DNA from: Halosimplex halobium
Lineage (GTDB): Archaea; Halobacteriota; Halobacteria; Halobacteriales; Haloarculaceae
DNA length: 64,000 nucleotides
Direction: 5' to 3'
NCBI RefSeq assembly: GCF_051414055.1
Contig: NZ_JBLKNX010000012.1
Location: 1-64,000, forward strand
Below the pieces are notes generated by a model. It ran no database searches, had not been told where the DNA came from, and saw nothing but the letters and a program-made list of their open reading frames with translations. A program made the translations under genes and the position numbers. Below are positions 8,680 through 16,818 of the stretch, in pieces (positions within the stretch are counted from its first letter, which is position 1; the number at the start of each line of letters is the position of its first letter).

Positions 8680-9541
8680 AAGAGACCGACCCGAGACGGA
8701 GACGAGTCCGAGTGAGGCTGAAACGAGCAAACGAGCCGCCGAGGAGGCGGACAGCGGCGACGCCGGTGAGTCGGTCGGCAGAGAAACGAGCGAGGCTGGT
8801 GAGAGCGACGGGGTCCTCGTGGTCGACGACGTCGCGCGGTCGTTCGGCGACGTAAACGTCCTCTCGTCAGTGTCGTTCGACGCCGAGCGTGGAACAGTCA
8901 CCTGTCTGGTCGGCCCGAACGGGTCCGGAAAGACGACGCTGTTGCGCGTGGTGGTCGGCCTCCTCACGCCCGACGCTGGGTCCATCTCCCTCCCGGTCGG
9001 CGGCGACCGTGCGGTCGGCTACCTGGCCCAGACGCCGGCGTTTCGCCCGCAGTTCACGCTCGCCGAGACACTGACGTTCTACGGCGACCTCGCCGGAGTC
9101 GATGTGGACCCGGAAACGGTACTGGGTCGGGTCGGGCTCGAAGCGGTCGCCGACCGCTCCGTCGAAGCCCTGTCAGGGGGGATGACCCGCCTGTTCGGCA
9201 TCGCGGTGGCGACGATCGGCGACCCCCCGGTGCTCGTGCTCGACGAACCCTCCAGTGGCCTTGACCCGACGATGACCGAACACGTGGGGTCTGTCGTCCG
9301 CGACCTCGCCGACGACGGCCGGACGGTCCTGCTGGCGACCCACGAACTGGGCACCGTCGACCGGGTCGGCGACACCGTACTCGTGCTCGACGACGGAGCG
9401 ATCCAGGTCGCGGCTCCGCCCGACGAGCTACGTCGCGAGACCGGTTCCGAGACACTGACGCACGCGATCAATCAGTACATTCACGGAGAAAGCGGCGATC
9501 TGACGGTCCGAGCGGGGACCTGGGAGGGGACCGATGAGTGA
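8672..9541 (+). CDS. nosF: ABC transporter ATPase, NosF-type
   Basis: 289 residues from ATG 8672, which overlaps the nosD stop. An acidic, low-complexity N-terminal tail of about 45 residues precedes the nucleotide-binding domain: Walker A GPNGSGKTTLL, Q-loop YLAQTPAF, signature LSGGMTRLFG, Walker B PVLVLDEPSSGLDP and switch ATHELGTVD. The order and overlaps with NosD before and NosY after mark it as NosF, the cytoplasmic ATPase that powers the NosFY exporter. The 3' end again overlaps the next gene by ATGAGTGA. Confidence 0.88.
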   Translation: MSERDRPETETSPSEAETSKRAAEEADSGDAGESVGRETSEAGESDGVLVVDDVARSFGDVNVLSSVSFDAERGTVTCLVGPNGSGKTTLLRVVVGLLTPDAGSISLPVGGDRAVGYLAQTPAFRPQFTLAETLTFYGDLAGVDVDPETVLGRVGLEAVADRSVEALSGGMTRLFGIAVATIGDPPVLVLDEPSSGLDPTMTEHVGSVVRDLADDGRTVLLATHELGTVDRVGDTVLVLDDGAIQVAAPPDELRRETGSETLTHAINQYIHGESGDLTVRAGTWEGTDE

Positions 9542-10442
9542 GGAGTCGGCGACCGGTGATTCCCAGGAGACAGCCGGATCGCCACCGACGAAAATAGTCG
9601 ACCAAGATGCCACCCATCGTACCACCCGGGACCGCGGTCAAGCGCTCGTGGCCGTCGCTCAACGCGCGTTCGATACGGTCGTTCGAACTCGCACCTATCT
9701 CGCAGTGGCGGTCGTCTACGGCTTCATCGTAGTCGGACTCCCAGTCGCAAGCGGGGTGAGCGGCTACCTCCCTCTCGTGCTCGACCTGTTGACGCCAGTG
9801 GAGGTGCTCGTACCGCTGGTCGCGTTCGGGTTCGGTAGCTGGAGCGTTCTCGCGGACGCTCGGAGCGGGGAACTCGACGTGATCCGGACGTTCCCGCTCG
9901 ACCGGTCGACGTACGTCCTCGGGACCTTCCTCGGTCGGGCAGTCGGGTTGCTCGCAGCAGTCCTCGCGCCGCTGGTTGTGCTCGGGATATCGATCCCCTT
10001 CCTTCGAGAGCCGGCGACGGGCGTGTTCGCCTCCCACGCCACAGTCGACTCACCGGTATATCTGGTGCGGTTCGTCGCACTGACTGCTGCCTACGCACTC
10101 GTCTCGCTCGCACTCGCGATGGCCGTCTCTTCGCTCGCCCGGTCCCGCCGAACCGTCGTTGCTGCTGCCACGGTGGCTACGCTTGCAGTTGTCATCGGGA
10201 TCGACGCAGCGGTCATCCTTGGCCTCGTGCACGGGATCGTCGGTGCCGACAGTCTTGGGCTCGTGGTTGCCCTGAGTCCGACCGGGGCATTCCGGGGGTT
10301 GATTCTGTCGACAGCGGTCGATGGAATCGTCTCAACTGGCACCCCTGCTGCGAACGCTGCCGCTAGCGTCGCCGGACTAACCATTTGGTTCATACTTGCG
10401 TTCGTCGTTGCTACGCTAGCTGCGTGGTCGTCAGATGAATAG
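9534..10442 (+). CDS. nosY: ABC-2 permease, NosY-type
   Basis: 302 residues with about six membrane helices after a 50-residue soluble N-terminus (RAFDTVVRTRTYLAVAVVYGF starts the first). FGSWSVLADARSGELDVIRTFPLDRSTYVLGTFLGR between helices 2 and 3 is the typical ABC-2/NosY coupling region with LDVIRTxPLDR. Last gene of the nosL-nosLD-nosF-nosY operon; each junction is an overlap or a 2-base gap, so they are co-translated. Sequence after the stop turns into gene remnants. Confidence 0.85.
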   Translation: MSEESATGDSQETAGSPPTKIVDQDATHRTTRDRGQALVAVAQRAFDTVVRTRTYLAVAVVYGFIVVGLPVASGVSGYLPLVLDLLTPVEVLVPLVAFGFGSWSVLADARSGELDVIRTFPLDRSTYVLGTFLGRAVGLLAAVLAPLVVLGISIPFLREPATGVFASHATVDSPVYLVRFVALTAAYALVSLALAMAVSSLARSRRTVVAAATVATLAVVIGIDAAVILGLVHGIVGADSLGLVVALSPTGAFRGLILSTAVDGIVSTGTPAANAAASVAGLTIWFILAFVVATLAAWSSDE

Positions 10443-10528
10443 TGAGCTCCCCATCCTCGCGGGTACCGCTGGTCTCTATAACGAAATCACCAAATTTCCT
10501 GTCGTGATGGGATGGATATCGGAACGGC

Positions 10529-10663
10529 GTTCACCGCCGCGTCGATCAACAGCGTCGAGACGACGGCGTCTTTGCGGCCGGTGACGTGATGGACCGCGAG
10601 TACCAGCAGGCTGTCACCGCCGCGGGTATCGGTAGCATGGCCGCCTTGGACGCGGAGAAGTGA
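10529..10663 (+). pseudogene. C-terminal remnant of thioredoxin reductase
   Basis: The frame ending at TGA 10661-10663 reads DDGVFAAGDVMDREYQQAVTAAGIGSMAALDAEK. This is the FAD-binding C-terminal signature of thioredoxin reductase (G-V-F-A-A-G-D-V ... QAVTAAG-G-A). Upstream sequence in a neighbouring frame (INSVETTA) looks like the segment that should precede it, so a frameshift is also present. Everything N-terminal is missing. A decayed gene, not functional. Confidence 0.75.
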
Positions 10664-10689
10664 CTCGAATCAGCGGAAGCGGCGTCGGC

Positions 10690-11054
10690 CGACAGCACTG
10701 GACCGATCCCCGACAGCGGCTGACGACTGATGGGATCCGTGATGAGACGCGATGGCAATGGGACGGACCCGGCTACCGTCGAGAACCAGGCGGATCGAGT
10801 CTCGCCTCATTCCGGTCGCCGGAGACCGACCCCGACGAGGACGAGGGGTGGTGGGTCGCCGACAGCGAATGGTTGCAGGAGAACGTGACGGAACACACGT
10901 GCCGTCGGTACCTCCGATGGGCTCACGTCGGGCCCGTCGCGGTCGGCGACGAGTCGGAGGAGTTCGGCAACTGCGGTTGTGCGAACCTCGAAGACTCATC
11001 CTCCGCGTCAAGGCCGTCGACGGCGGAATGGCGATCGGGTCGGAGACGACTGTT
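10690..11054 (+). other. Gene-poor stretch, possible fragment of unknown protein
   Basis: After the reductase remnant a plus-strand frame reads ETDPDEDEGWWVADSEWL and then HTCRRYLRWAHVGPVAVGDE, ending near NCGCANLEDS at about 11000. The acidic composition is haloarchaeal and protein-like, but there is no good start, the frame runs on into the convergent TauE gene, and I do not recognise it. Probably another gene fragment. Confidence 0.3.
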
Positions 11055-11978
11055 TCACAGGAAGAGCGCCGGAATCGTATTCCGGAAGATATTGAGTGAG
11101 ATGACGAACAGCAACGCGACGACGAACCAGTTGAACTTCCCCTCGTCGACCTCGAGACGGCGGAGGTACGTCCCGAGTAGAAGGCCGACGATGGTGACGA
11201 CCGCGATCACTGACCCGAGCCACAGCCGATAGGATGTCAACAGGTCCGTGAACAACGCCATCTGGATGATTCGAACTGTGAAAATGGCACCGAGGACCAT
11301 CGAGAGGCCACCGATGTACCGTTCGGTGTCCCGCTCGAAGGTGTGGAAATATGCCGGGAGCAGCGGGCCGAGGTTCGCGACGGCCAGAAGGAATCCCTCG
11401 AGGAACCCCGCGACGCTGAGTCCGAGCGGATTGTGCGTCTCTTCGACGGTGACGAAGTCCTGGACCACCTGGAAGACGACGTAGCCAAAGATGACGAGGC
11501 CGATGAGGAACGGAACGATCGGCCCCGTGCTAAATTCGGCGAGGAACGCGACTCCGATTACCGAGCCCACGATAGCTAAAAAGACGAGAACCCATTCTTC
11601 GCGGATGAAGGAGAGACCGGTGTTGGTCTCTCCGATCTGGAACATATTGATCATCCACGGGGGGATAGCCAAGACGACGACTGCGAAGGTCGGATCGATC
11701 ACTGAAGCGAAGATGGGCGTCGTGATGAGTGCATAGCCGAAGCCTACCATCCCCTTGACGACGCCAGCGATAACCGCAACGAGAATGAACGCCGCCAACA
11801 GTGTAAGCGAAATATCGGCCTGTAGGCCCTTGCCGAGATTATCGAATCCGGGGAAGAAGACGATAGACCCTGCCACGACAGCAAGCGTCGCGAAGACCAT
11901 CATTACCTCGCGGTACTGGAACTCGAGAAAGTTCGAGACAAACTGTTCGACATCTATCCGTGATTCTGGAGTACTCAT
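11055..11978 (-). CDS. TauE/SafE-family sulfite/organosulfonate exporter
   Basis: 307 residues from ATG 11978 (an upstream GTG at 12038 would add a non-conserved 20 residues). Eight or so membrane helices. The family hallmark is visible: AGVVKGMVGFGYALITTPIFASVIDPTFAVVVLAIPPWMINMFQ in the first half and a weaker repeat, SVAGFLEGFLLAVANLGPLLPAYF, in the second (G-x-x-G-x-x-x-G halves with internal symmetry). The family exports sulfite, sulfoacetate or similar anions across the cytoplasmic membrane; the substrate here cannot be read from sequence. Single gene, flanked by gene remnants on both sides. Confidence 0.88.
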   Translation of the reverse strand: MSTPESRIDVEQFVSNFLEFQYREVMMVFATLAVVAGSIVFFPGFDNLGKGLQADISLTLLAAFILVAVIAGVVKGMVGFGYALITTPIFASVIDPTFAVVVLAIPPWMINMFQIGETNTGLSFIREEWVLVFLAIVGSVIGVAFLAEFSTGPIVPFLIGLVIFGYVVFQVVQDFVTVEETHNPLGLSVAGFLEGFLLAVANLGPLLPAYFHTFERDTERYIGGLSMVLGAIFTVRIIQMALFTDLLTSYRLWLGSVIAVVTIVGLLLGTYLRRLEVDEGKFNWFVVALLFVISLNIFRNTIPALFL

Positions 11979-12129
11979 AGATACCACCGTTCGGGCGAAT
12001 CCGAGCTCAACACTTACCGAAGAGAGACATCGCGACACGTATCCCTGTCCCCGTCACGGCGATATCCACGGCTATTTGGGTTCCGTCAGACCGGTGGAAA
12101 TATCGAGATTGCCCGATGAAGGCACTCAA

Positions 12130-12471
12130 TGCCCCGTTCAGTTCATTCCTCGCGGTGTCATAGATCGGTGCAATATTTACGGGCGGGAACGAGTTCTAGA
12201 CGACACCAACTACGAAGGCGCGTGCAAACATCGCGTTGCAGTCGCGATTCGACGGCCGCTGCTCGATGCGATCGCGGCCAGATCCGAGTCACAGTCGGTC
12301 GCCGCTGACGGCGGACAGGTCACCCCGTCGATGGTAGACGGTGCCGAGGCAGACACTGCAGAGAGCGAGACACCGACGCCGGACGACGGGGAGTGTTCGG
12401 AGTGCATCGGCGACTTTCCGTGTCGGGACTGCGTTCGTACCGAGAAGCGTGAGCTCCCCGATTCCGTGTAA
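12130..12471 (+). pseudogene. C-terminal fragment, possibly SWIM zinc-finger protein
   Basis: The frame ending at TAA 12469-12471 has no credible start. It reads TNYEGACKHRVAVAIRRPLL, with a C-x-H pair like the second half of a SWIM finger, then an acidic linker and a Cys-rich tail, GECSECIGDFPCRDCVRTEK. Haloarchaeal SWIM-finger proteins end in a similar C-rich tail as I recall them. The N-terminal part, including the first C-x-C pair, is absent. Identification is tentative; the sequence ends 45 bases before the insertion element at 12517. Confidence 0.4.
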
Positions 12472-12516
12472 GTTGGTTTTGCACCCGAAGAGAGTGCAGC
12501 ATATTCTGAACTGACG

Positions 12517-13212
12517 TGCTCTATTGAATCCACGGAAGGCGTAGCGATCACTCCGTGATAATGGTCGTCGTAGCCCTTGTCACCGGCGAGACTCTCGATC
12601 TCGTCGGTGTTGCGCAGCGCCACCCGACGGCCTACCTGTGTATCGTGGGGCCAGTGTGCCGAACAGTGGATATCGAGGACGGCACACGACTCTGTATCGA
12701 CCAGGGCCGTCGTTTTCAGCGTTCGAATGTGGCGATCCGAGCGATCGACGTAGTGGCTGGATGTCGCTTCACGGTCGAAAAACGTGGCATCCAGGGCACT
12801 GTGCTCGCCCGGATCGCATCTGGCCGCCGACCGGTCGAGCAGTTGCCGCCAGACACGAGTTGACACCCGCTAGAACGACTGCCACAGCGTCGAGGGTGCC
12901 GGGAACTCCGACCGAGCCAACTGCAAGACGGCGCGAACGCGATCCATCTCGCTGGCCCAATCGACGATTTCTTCGAAGGTTGCGTCCATGTGAACCCGCA
13001 GGAAGTGCAGCGTGAGATGCTTCCAGCCGGCACATCCGTTGCCAGCCGGATCACTCACCACCGCCGTGGGGCTGGCAGCACAGCGCTTTGGAGCCAGCGA
13101 CGCCGCTTGCTTAACGAAGCGGAAGAGGCTCTCAGGCACATTTCCTCTCTCCGCTTCGCTTCCGCCTTCAGAGCGACGCTATTCGCTCGCTGTCTTCGGA
13201 TTCAATAGAGCA
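12517..13212 (-). mobile_element. IS5-type element, internally deleted, intact ends
   Basis: Perfect 15-bp terminal inverted repeats bound the element: TGCTCTATTGAATCC at 12517-12531 and its exact complement at 13198-13212. The 696-bp interior holds a broken IS5-family transposase on the minus strand. Complete relatives are roughly 1 kb, so about 250-300 bp of the 3' coding part is gone while both ends remain. No target duplication is obvious in the flanks (acg / ggt). This is a non-autonomous, MITE-like derivative that a related transposase could still recognise. Confidence 0.8.
12532..13139 (-). pseudogene. IS5-family transposase, nonsense codon and 3' deletion
   Basis: The minus-strand frame starts near 13139 (ESLFRFVKQAASLA, then GCAGWKHLTLHFLRVHMDAT and FEEIVDWASEMDRVR) and meets an in-frame TAG at 12870-12872. 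Beyond it, in the same frame, come TRVWRQLLDRSA, the DDE-domain start ALDATFFDREATSSHYVDR, TLKTTALVDTESCAVLDIHCS and ESLAGDKGYDDHY. The coding sequence then runs into the terminal repeat. The last third, with the final catalytic Glu region, is missing. Inactive. Confidence 0.8.
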
Positions 13213-13394
13213 GGTAGTTTCTATGCTCCGGGAATCCCCCATGTGTTCGATCAAAAACCAAACAGTGCACTACCGGAATCGTTCGAACAACCCATATCAC
13301 TTGTGGAGAGATACATGAGCTCAAAGTCACTGGTTTGTCACTGTCTGGGAATATCTAACAGACTATTTCCCACCGGTAGCCAAGACCGAGACAA

Positions 13395-13829
13395 ATGTAC
13401 GAAACAATTCTCGTGCCGACGGACGGTAGCGAGGGGGCGAACGCGGCTGCTCGACATGCAGTTGACATCGCGAGTAAATACGACGCGACGCTACATGCGC
13501 TCTATGTAGTTGATGTCCGAATGAGTCCTATCAGCACGGAGATGGACCGTGACGAGGTCATCCAGTTGATCGATCAATCGGGCGAGAGGCCGACAACGCC
13601 GGTACTGGACCAAGCTGCGGAGACGGATATTCCCGCGACCGGGGCGATTCGGCTCGGCGTTCCACACGAGATCATTCGTGAATACATCGACGAAACCGAT
13701 GTCGATCTCGTGGTGATGGGAACGCACGGCCGGACTGGCCTCGAGCACACACTCCTGGGCAGTACGACGGAACGTGTCGTCCGTACCGTTGATATACCAG
13801 TTTTGACGGTCCATCTCGACACGAGCTAA
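13395..13829 (+). CDS. Universal stress protein (UspA family)
   Basis: 144 residues, a single UspA domain: MYETILVPTDGSEGANAAARH at the N-terminus, YDATLHALYVVD strand, and the nucleotide-binding loop MGTHGRTGLEHTLLGSTTERVV near 112-133 (G-2X-G-9X-G-S). ATG 13395 is the natural start for this family. Cytoplasmic, usually a homodimer binding ATP and linked to stress survival. First of a run of USP genes extending to 19.4 kb. Separated from the IS element by 180 bases without other features. Confidence 0.92.
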   Translation: MYETILVPTDGSEGANAAARHAVDIASKYDATLHALYVVDVRMSPISTEMDRDEVIQLIDQSGERPTTPVLDQAAETDIPATGAIRLGVPHEIIREYIDETDVDLVVMGTHGRTGLEHTLLGSTTERVVRTVDIPVLTVHLDTS

Positions 13830-14245
13830 GAGCCGAGACAGAGAGTATCGGGATCCAACCATTCGGAGTGTATATCTCGATGTCTACCGGGAGTTCGGAA
13901 GGAACCACTCCGCGTTCTCGGTGGAGTGGCGGGACGCGCCACTGTGAGAGCGGAGCGTCTTACAACACGAGGCGAGGAGAGATCTGGGGTGTTGGGACTG
14001 TAGCGGGTTTCTACGGCTGTTCCACGAATGCGCGAATGAGTCGGTCTCGAGTAGACTACCGCCGATAGTGAAAGAGGCAACGTCGATACTCTCCCAATTA
14101 CGGAACATCACGAATTTACTTCAGTGGAATATCGGTGAAGCCACCGGTAGTTTGCTTACGTGACCCGGCAACCCTAGAACGAGGCCCCTATCAATATCTG
14201 GGAATTGCCAGCGACTACAAAGCGGCTTGCCGCGTCTCAAACAGT
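13830..14245. other. 416-base stretch with no recognised gene
   Basis: Between two USP genes. Short frames on both strands were read but none has a start, composition or motif that I can support. The last 100 bases are AT-richer and presumably carry the promoter of the next USP gene. Confidence 0.4.
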
Positions 14246-14668
14246 ATGTACGATACGATTCTGGTCGCGACCGATGGTAGTGCCGACGCGAACCGCGCAG
14301 CAACACACGCACTCGAACAGGCCGAACAGCACGACGCCGAACTCCATGCGATCTTCGTAGTCGATACCGGTCGATACGCCGAACCGGCCCTGAGTAGCAT
14401 GGAACTGGAAACCAACGAGATTGAAGACTGGGGCAATCAGGAACTCTCGGAGATCGCCGACCGAGGCGAACAGCTCGGCATTAAGGTTACGACTCGGTGT
14501 TGTCACGGGAAGCCATACCTGGAGATCATCAATTACGCCGACGAGACTGACGCCGACCTGATCGTGCTTGGCTACCACGGGCACTCCCACGCAGAAGGGG
14601 AGCAGATCGGGAGTGTGACCGACCGTGTCGTCCAGAACGCAGGGAGACCGGTTCTGGTCGCGGCCTGA
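14246..14668 (+). CDS. Universal stress protein (UspA family)
   Basis: 140 residues from ATG 14246. Single UspA domain, MYDTILVATDGSADANRAATH through the loop LGYHGHSHAEGEQIGSVTDRV (G-2X-G-9X-G-S near 111-125). It differs from its neighbours in having two His residues and AEGEQ in the loop instead of RTGLDRYLL, and in a C-x-H in RCCHGKPYLEI, suggesting a distinct USP subgroup. Faces the convergent TVP38-type gene with an 18-base gap. Confidence 0.9.
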   Translation: MYDTILVATDGSADANRAATHALEQAEQHDAELHAIFVVDTGRYAEPALSSMELETNEIEDWGNQELSEIADRGEQLGIKVTTRCCHGKPYLEIINYADETDADLIVLGYHGHSHAEGEQIGSVTDRVVQNAGRPVLVAA

Positions 14669-14686
14669 GTCGACACCGGTCGGCCG

Positions 14687-15415
14687 TTACGGGTTCCCTC
14701 CGAAAAATCGGATGAGCGGGTCCCGATACAGATATCCGAGTACCGAAACCACCGCAAGAATGACCGCGAGCGCGAGCGCGGCAGCGAAACGGTCCGTGCC
14801 GAGTAGATCACCAACGACGTTGACGAGGAAGAACGCCGGCGTCCGACCGATGACGGCGATGGCGACGAGCTGCCACAGCGGGATGTCGGTAAGCCCTCCG
14901 GCAAAGCAGATGACATCGTCGGGAAGTCCTGGAACCAGAAAGATGAAAAAGAGCGCCGGTCGACCGTAGTCGTCGCTGACAGCGTCGAACTGTTCGAGAG
15001 CATCCTTGTGGACGAGGTTTTCGACGTAGGCGCGGCCGTATCGCCGTGACAGCCAGAAAGCAGCGGTACTGCCGATGGTGATACCGATCATGTTGTACAC
15101 CGTTCCCCACCACGCGCCGAAGAGATAGCCGGCGACGACGGCGAGGACTTGTCCCGGGATCGGTGCGGCGACGACTTGTACCGCCTGGAGGACGACGAGC
15201 ACGACGGGTGCCAGGATACCGTATCCCTCAATGAACTCGCGTAAAGCCTGCGCACTGGTCAGGAACGCAAAGTGACGTTGTACGAGGACCGTCGCGACGA
15301 CAAGCACGAGTACGAATACGAGCAGATGCACGACAAAGCGCCGCCTGCTCCGGGCAGACGCAAAGATCCGGATGTTTTCGAGGCGGGCACGCACTCGATC
15401 GAGAGCAGTATCCAT
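14687..15415 (-). CDS. TVP38/TMEM64 (DedA-like) membrane protein
   Basis: 242 residues. After a basic cytoplasmic N-terminus (RSRRRFVVHLL), the core has the SNARE-associated/VTT domain pattern: EGYGILAPVVLVVLQAVQVV, IPGQVLAVVAGYLFGAWWGTVYNMIGITIGSTAAFWLSRRYGR, and FFIFLVPGLPDDVICFAGGLT. These re-entrant-loop proteins are transporters or scramblases in other organisms; the substrate here is unknown. The next upstream gene on the same strand (cPGS) ends 30 bases before this ATG, so the two may be co-transcribed. Confidence 0.88.
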   Translation of the reverse strand: MDTALDRVRARLENIRIFASARSRRRFVVHLLVFVLVLVVATVLVQRHFAFLTSAQALREFIEGYGILAPVVLVVLQAVQVVAAPIPGQVLAVVAGYLFGAWWGTVYNMIGITIGSTAAFWLSRRYGRAYVENLVHKDALEQFDAVSDDYGRPALFFIFLVPGLPDDVICFAGGLTDIPLWQLVAIAVIGRTPAFFLVNVVGDLLGTDRFAAALALAVILAVVSVLGYLYRDPLIRFFGGNP

Positions 15416-15445
15416 AGATTCCGATGAATCGACGTTTGATATATT

Positions 15446-16786
15446 TCAGAGGTTCAACGCTTGAGCGTGGCGATCGAGTACCGTGTCGAGCGTGACATCT
15501 TTCTCCTCGAGTTCGTAGCGAACCCGTACGATAGGGATCTCTGTGTCAATCAGCCGTCCGAGGTCGTGGGGCGTCCCCGAGACCACGACATCGGGTGCTG
15601 CGTTCTGAATCGTCGCTTCTAGATCCCGGATCTGTGCATCACTATAGCCCATTGCCGGAACCACCCTATCGAGGTGATTGTATTCTTCGAAGATGCGCTG
15701 GAGCGAACCGACGGCCGCGGGCGCCGGGTCGACGATCTCCGCAGCTCCGTATTTCCGGGCAGCGATCAAGCCGGCACCGGAAGACGCGTCACCGTGGGTG
15801 AGCGTCGGTCCGTCTTCGACGACGAGAACGCGTTTTTCAGCGATGGCGTTTCTATCGGCCGTAATCGTCGAGTTCGCGTGAATGAGTTCCGCGTCTGGAT
15901 TCGTTTGCCGAACGTTTGCTTCGACCTCGCGAATCCCGGCCACGTCGGCGGTGTTCTCCTTGTTGATGAGGACGTAATCCGCGAGGCGGAGGTTGGTTTC
16001 ACCCGGATGGTATCGTAGTTCGGACCCAGCACGGTGGGGATCGGCCACGACGACGTGGATGTCTGGGACGTAGAATGGGAGTTCGTTGTTGCCGCCGTCC
16101 CAGACGATGATCTCGGCCTCGGTTTGGGCGCGGTCCAGAATGGCCTCGTAGTCGACACCCGCATAGACGACGTGGCCACGTTCGATGTGACTCTCGTACT
16201 CCTCTCGCTCCTCGATGGTCACGTGACTCTCGTCGAGGTCGTCCATCGACTCGAACCGTTGCACCCGTTGGGCGACGAGATCGCCGTAGGGCATCGGCTC
16301 CCTGACGACGGCCACGTCCGTCCCACGTTCGAGTAGCAGATCGGCGAACTTTCGTGCCGTCTGGGACTTTCCACACCCGGTTCGAACCGCGTCGACGGCG
16401 ACAACGGGGACCTCAGCGTGGAGCATCATCCGGTCCGGGCCGATCAGTCGGAAGTCGGCACCGGCAGCGAGTACACGCGATGCCTGATGCATCACGTGTT
16501 CGTGTGAGACATCGGAATAAGAGAACACGACCGTATCCACGTCCTCCTCGTCGATGATCGTCTCGAGTTCCGATTCGGCGCGGATCGGGATGCCCTCGGG
16601 ATAGCCTTCACCGGCCAATTCCGAGGGATAGTGGCGGTTGGGGAGCTCATCGAGTTCGCCGATGTTCTGTGTGCCGGTGTGCGTGAACGCGACGACTTCG
16701 AAGCGCTCGTCCCCTCTGAAGGCGGTATTGAAGTCGTGGAAGTCCCGGCCCGCTGCGCCCATGATGACTATCCGCGTCTGACTCAT
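15446..16786 (-). CDS. cpgS: Cyclic 2,3-diphosphoglycerate synthetase family
   Basis: 446 residues, typical length. A Rossmann-like N-terminal domain (RIVIMGAAGRDFHDFN) is followed by a P-loop at about 134-141 (VRTGCGKS) and downstream motifs VWDGGNNELPFY, ADPHRAGSE, NKENTAD. The enzyme makes cyclic 2,3-bisphosphoglycerate from 2,3-BPG with ATP in thermophilic methanogens; in haloarchaea the family is widespread and its true product is unproven. Divergent from carbamate kinase with only 32 bases between start codons, a pairing consistent with a shared promoter and a linked role in phosphoryl/carbamoyl metabolism. Confidence 0.88.
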   Translation of the reverse strand: MSQTRIVIMGAAGRDFHDFNTAFRGDERFEVVAFTHTGTQNIGELDELPNRHYPSELAGEGYPEGIPIRAESELETIIDEEDVDTVVFSYSDVSHEHVMHQASRVLAAGADFRLIGPDRMMLHAEVPVVAVDAVRTGCGKSQTARKFADLLLERGTDVAVVREPMPYGDLVAQRVQRFESMDDLDESHVTIEEREEYESHIERGHVVYAGVDYEAILDRAQTEAEIIVWDGGNNELPFYVPDIHVVVADPHRAGSELRYHPGETNLRLADYVLINKENTADVAGIREVEANVRQTNPDAELIHANSTITADRNAIAEKRVLVVEDGPTLTHGDASSGAGLIAARKYGAAEIVDPAPAAVGSLQRIFEEYNHLDRVVPAMGYSDAQIRDLEATIQNAAPDVVVSGTPHDLGRLIDTEIPIVRVRYELEEKDVTLDTVLDRHAQALNL

Positions 16787-16818
16787 GGTACTAACTACGC
16801 GTGGGAAGTGGAATTAGT

